NCBI GenBank assembly: GCA_964500775.1
Contig: CAZCQG010000006.1
Location: 6,209 to 70,208 of the forward strand
Length of the DNA: 64,000 bases
Direction: 5' to 3'
From: CAZCQG01 sp964500775
Lineage (GTDB): Bacteria > Campylobacterota > Campylobacteria > Campylobacterales > CAZCQG01
Part shown: one piece after another, positions 61,629-64,000 of the stretch
Position numbering within the stretch: the first letter of the stretch is position 1
Layout: every line of letters begins with the position of its first letter
Position numbers and translations under genes: made by a program
Notes under the pieces: model-generated
Seen by the model: the letters and a program-made list of their open reading frames with translations, nothing else
The model's database searches: none
What the model was told of the DNA's origin: nothing

Positions 61629-62552
61629 TTAAAACTTGCAGTTCAATCCGGTGCTAAATCTATTCTCCACCCTTTTGACTTCATCAAGATTGCTTCGAGG
61701 TTTTGTACCGTCCGTGAGAAATTGGACATTGTCGCCGTCCTTGAGGCGCGCATACGAATATCTATAATTGCCGTAAATTTCATAATCTTCATCGATTTTA
61801 TATTTCAAGCCGATTGAGAATTTTCCCGCATAAAACATTCCGGTATGCTCAAAACTTTTATCTTTAAAATCGGTGCTAAGATTCCAATGCCCCACGCCAT
61901 AGTAGTACCCTAATCCCGCATATGCCCCCAAAGCAAGCGTGGTTTTTTCACCGATGTCGTACTCTATGTCGCTCCCTAAGTATCCCGTCTGCCAATACGA
62001 TTCATAACTACTATTTAAACCTGCGATCGTGCCTACAGCAGGGGGGTTGCTTAAGCCTACGGGGACATTTGCGTTGTCACTGAGCACCTGCTCTCCGTCT
62101 TTTATGGTGTACTTTTGATATAAAAAAGCGTACTCTGCTTTGGGTATGAACGACAATCTGTCATCTAGTTCTATCTCTTCGCCAAAAATCACCCCCGCCT
62201 CGATAAACGAGCTGTCATCGGTACTTGATATGGAGCGTGAATACTCTTTACTCCTCCCGCTAGCACCGTAGTCGCTATCCTGCACATATCCATCAAGAGC
62301 TTTGCCCAGCCCCATATATATGCCGGCGATTCGCCCTTCTTCAAATTTGTGTTCCAAGCTTAATTTAGTGTATACAAACTCGCTCTCTTTAAAACTTAGC
62401 TCCGATTGAGGACTGATGCCGTTGGCACTAAAACTATAGGTGAGGTGCTCCCTAGTGTATCCCGTCTCAATAGTATAGTTATCGACTTTCATATCATCGT
62501 CCGCCAACAGAAATGCCAAAGGCAACAATAGAAAAGGGGCAACAAATCTCAT
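61629..62552 (-). CDS. Outer-membrane beta-barrel protein
   Basis: 307 residues with a signal peptide (FVAPFLLLPLAFLLA). The mature chain alternates short amphipathic strands rich in Tyr and Gly (LALGAYAGLGYYYGVGHW; YEIYGNYRYSYARL) and ends in Phe (GLNCKF), the usual barrel ending. Some stretches recall omptin-like barrels, but I could not identify the catalytic Asp/His set. It lies between gspG and the GGDEF-EAL gene on one strand, which suggests a link to the secretion system. Confidence 0.75.
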   Translation of the reverse strand: MRFVAPFLLLPLAFLLADDDMKVDNYTIETGYTREHLTYSFSANGISPQSELSFKESEFVYTKLSLEHKFEEGRIAGIYMGLGKALDGYVQDSDYGASGRSKEYSRSISSTDDSSFIEAGVIFGEEIELDDRLSFIPKAEYAFLYQKYTIKDGEQVLSDNANVPVGLSNPPAVGTIAGLNSSYESYWQTGYLGSDIEYDIGEKTTLALGAYAGLGYYYGVGHWNLSTDFKDKSFEHTGMFYAGKFSIGLKYKIDEDYEIYGNYRYSYARLKDGDNVQFLTDGTKPRSNLDEVKRVENRFSTGLNCKF

Positions 62553-62603
62553 TCTTTCTCCCGTTTCGATATTAAGTCGGTATCTAAATTCTTTTACTCA
62601 ACA

Positions 62604-63032
62604 CTATCTGATGACTTCAGAGAGTCTTCTATCTTTGTTTTCGTTTTCTCCACCCTCTTTACCGTCCGCTCCTAGAGAAATAATCTCATAATCTCCCCCT
62701 TCGTTGAGGTAGATGTATTGGTTGTTCCAAGGATCTTTCGGGACACTTTTTCCGCCGAGATAGCCGCTAGTACTGTAGTTCTCATACCCATCACCATCGG
62801 GTTTTTTCACCAATACCATCAATCCCTCTTCAGTCGTAGGGTATCGCCCCATATCGAGCCTAAAAAGCTTTATCGCCTCTTCGAGCTGTTTCATCTGAAT
62901 CTCGACGAGTTTGATTTTTGCATCATCGCTCTTACCGATGAGGTTTGGGACGACGATAGATGCCAAAAGCCCGAGTATAATGACGACAACCATAAGTTCG
63001 ATAATAGAGAAACCTTTTCTTTTTTGTTGCAT
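62604..63032 (-). CDS. gspG: Major pseudopilin GspG
   Basis: 142 residues with the prepilin leader KRKG|FSIIELMVVVIILGLLASIVVPNL and the GspG core: LFRLDMGRYPTTEEGLMVLV, the disordered loop with GYLGGKSVPKDPWNNQYIY and the calcium-site region SLGADGKEGGENENKD. It polymerises into the T2SS pseudopilus. The other gsp genes lie 36 to 54 kb away in this window and have no second GspG, so it most likely serves that system. The start ATG at 63032 has AAGGA upstream. Confidence 0.92.
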   Translation of the reverse strand: MQQKRKGFSIIELMVVVIILGLLASIVVPNLIGKSDDAKIKLVEIQMKQLEEAIKLFRLDMGRYPTTEEGLMVLVKKPDGDGYENYSTSGYLGGKSVPKDPWNNQYIYLNEGGDYEIISLGADGKEGGENENKDRRLSEVIR

Positions 63033-63167
63033 TGCGCATTTTCCTTTTGTGGTGTTGTGTTTGGTTGTATTTTAGTACAGGATGGCTAAAAGTCTTATTG
63101 ACGCGGGCAATGGAAAATCAAGCATATTTTTATATTTTTTGTGTATTATTCCGTTCTCAAAATGTGT

Positions 63168-63245
63168 CGGAGCGTAGCGCAGTCTGGCTAGCGCACTACC
63201 TTGGGGTGGTAGGGGTCGCCTGTTCAAATCAGGTCGTTCCGACCA
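63168..63245 (+). tRNA. tRNA-Pro, anticodon GGG
   Basis: A full cloverleaf: acceptor CGGAGCG with CGTTCCG (one G-U), anticodon stem CTACC/GGTAG around loop TTGGGGT, T-arm TTCAAAT and encoded CCA. The anticodon GGG reads CCC and CCU codons. The flanking stretch 63033-63351 holds no protein gene. A possible -10 (TATTAT, 63144-63149) lies 18 bases upstream. Confidence 0.95.
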
Positions 63246-63351
63246 TTTGAAACATACAAAAAAATCTACTATCTAAAACTCCTTAGAAATTAACCTCATT
63301 CAGCAGAAATCGTGTAAGATTCATCCATTATATTCATTTAAAGGATCTCCC

Positions 63352-64000
63352 ATGAAAAAACTCCTTTTACTTCTCCTTTTTAGTGCATTTTGGAGTACTC
63401 TTTTTGCGGCTGTGGGCAATATCACCGCGCTTGAAGGGAAAGTATTCGTAGAGCGAGCGGGTAAAGTCACCCTTGCTACTTCGGGATATGCCCTCGAAGA
63501 AAAAGATTCTATAAAAACCGAAGATGTTTCAAAAGCCAATATTAAATTCACCGACGGCTCTACGGTCAGCCTCGGTAAAAATACCGAGTTTAGCATCGAA
63601 GAGTATATGTTCGGGGATGATGCCAATAAATTTAGCGCGAAACTCAAAGTCACCGAAGGTATCTTTTCCGCTACCACGGGTATCATAGGAAAGATAGCAC
63701 CCAAGAAGTTTGAATTCGGTACGGCTACTTCTACCATCGGTATACGGGGTACGAAGTGGAGCAGCAGGGTAAATCCTCTCTTTGAAAAACACTACACTAG
63801 GGAAGGGACTATCATTGTCACCGCAGGCGGAGAGAGTGTGGAAGTGGGAGCGGGATTCTCCACTACGGTAGAGCCGGGAAAAGGACCGAGTGCTCCTGAA
63901 GCCTATGATGCCAATGAAGTACAAGAGATCACCGACGACACCAAAACCGAAGAACAAGGGGGAGAAGAGGGTCAAGATACGGGTGCTGCACTAGAACAAG
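63352..64000 (+). CDS. FecR-domain exported protein, N-terminal part (cut by window edge)
   Basis: An open frame of 216 codons runs from an ATG at 63352 (AAGGA upstream) to the window edge. It has a signal peptide (KKLLLLLLFSAFWSTLFA) and a FecR domain: NITALEGKVFVERAGK, IKFTDGSTVSLGKNTEFSI and the signature TSTIGIRGTKW. Such stand-alone FecR-domain proteins are exported and not tied to an anti-sigma role. After about residue 180 a Glu/Asp/Gly-rich linker begins. The rest lies outside the window. Confidence 0.88.
   Translation, partial: MKKLLLLLLFSAFWSTLFAAVGNITALEGKVFVERAGKVTLATSGYALEEKDSIKTEDVSKANIKFTDGSTVSLGKNTEFSIEEYMFGDDANKFSAKLKVTEGIFSATTGIIGKIAPKKFEFGTATSTIGIRGTKWSSRVNPLFEKHYTREGTIIVTAGGESVEVGAGFSTTVEPGKGPSAPEAYDANEVQEITDDTKTEEQGGEEGQDTGAALEQ

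Noticed and set aside
1..64000. Prophage, insertion sequence, integron or CRISPR array
   Set aside because: No transposase, integrase, phage structural or cas gene and no regularly spaced repeats were seen.

Overview
The window is a chromosomal stretch from a member of the Campylobacterota (formerly Epsilonproteobacteria), probably a free-living hydrogen- or sulfur-metabolising type rather than a host-adapted Campylobacter or Helicobacter. The assignment rests on the gene block ffh-rpsP-KH protein-rimM-trmD-rplS in the order known from Campylobacter, a class II DAHP synthase, the N-terminal sequence of RpoD at the left edge, and the general character of the proteins. No genus is claimed. I see no phage, insertion sequence, CRISPR array or rRNA.   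Layout. 1-9.2 kb is housekeeping: rpoD (cut by the edge), a moaA-Sel1-DUF218 operon divergent from moaE-moaC, class II DAHP synthase, an unknown coiled-coil gene, cheV and ligA. 9.2-26.9 kb is a type II secretion (T2SS) region: gspF and a gspH-like pseudopilin, a 1198-residue exported protein, three lipoproteins (one of only 51 residues with a Tyr/Pro tail), an anchored protein of unknown function, then gspK-L-M-N-C-D-E-I-J. 26.9-33 kb holds a CZB chemoreceptor, ppa, a MoCF-domain protein, adk and aspS. 33-38.1 kb is a six-gene Ech-type membrane-bound [NiFe] hydrogenase. 38.2-46 kb is a second secretin/ATPase/platform machine resembling MSHA pilus biogenesis. 46-54.1 kb is fur, the ffh-rplS ribosome/translation block, cysE, speA and hisS. 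54-57 kb holds an unknown protein, a CBS protein, a PII-like protein and a tandem DUF1538 membrane protein, then tRNA-Arg. 57-59.1 kb is an ABC importer. 59.1-63 kb is a GGDEF-EAL protein, an outer-membrane barrel and gspG, the major pseudopilin missing from the main T2SS cluster. tRNA-Pro and a FecR-domain protein (cut by the edge) close the window.   How the parts fit. The T2SS is complete in this window apart from a prepilin peptidase, but is split over three loci, and it encloses a set of large surface or exported proteins. The 1198-residue protein and a neighbouring lipoprotein share a C-terminal domain. Promoter-like sequences in this region resemble the alternative sigma factors of the flagellar hierarchy: a good sigma-54 -24/-12 element before gspD, two identical sigma-54-like elements arranged as a 20-bp inverted repeat between divergent lipoprotein genes, and a sigma-28-like element before the 1198-residue gene. 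My proposal is that this is a regulated T2SS-plus-substrate surface system; that is inference.   Two genes (gspK and the ABC permease) have no ATG, GTG or TTG able to include their N-terminal helix. Each has instead an ATA codon overlapping the previous stop as ATAA, with a Shine-Dalgarno sequence at normal spacing.
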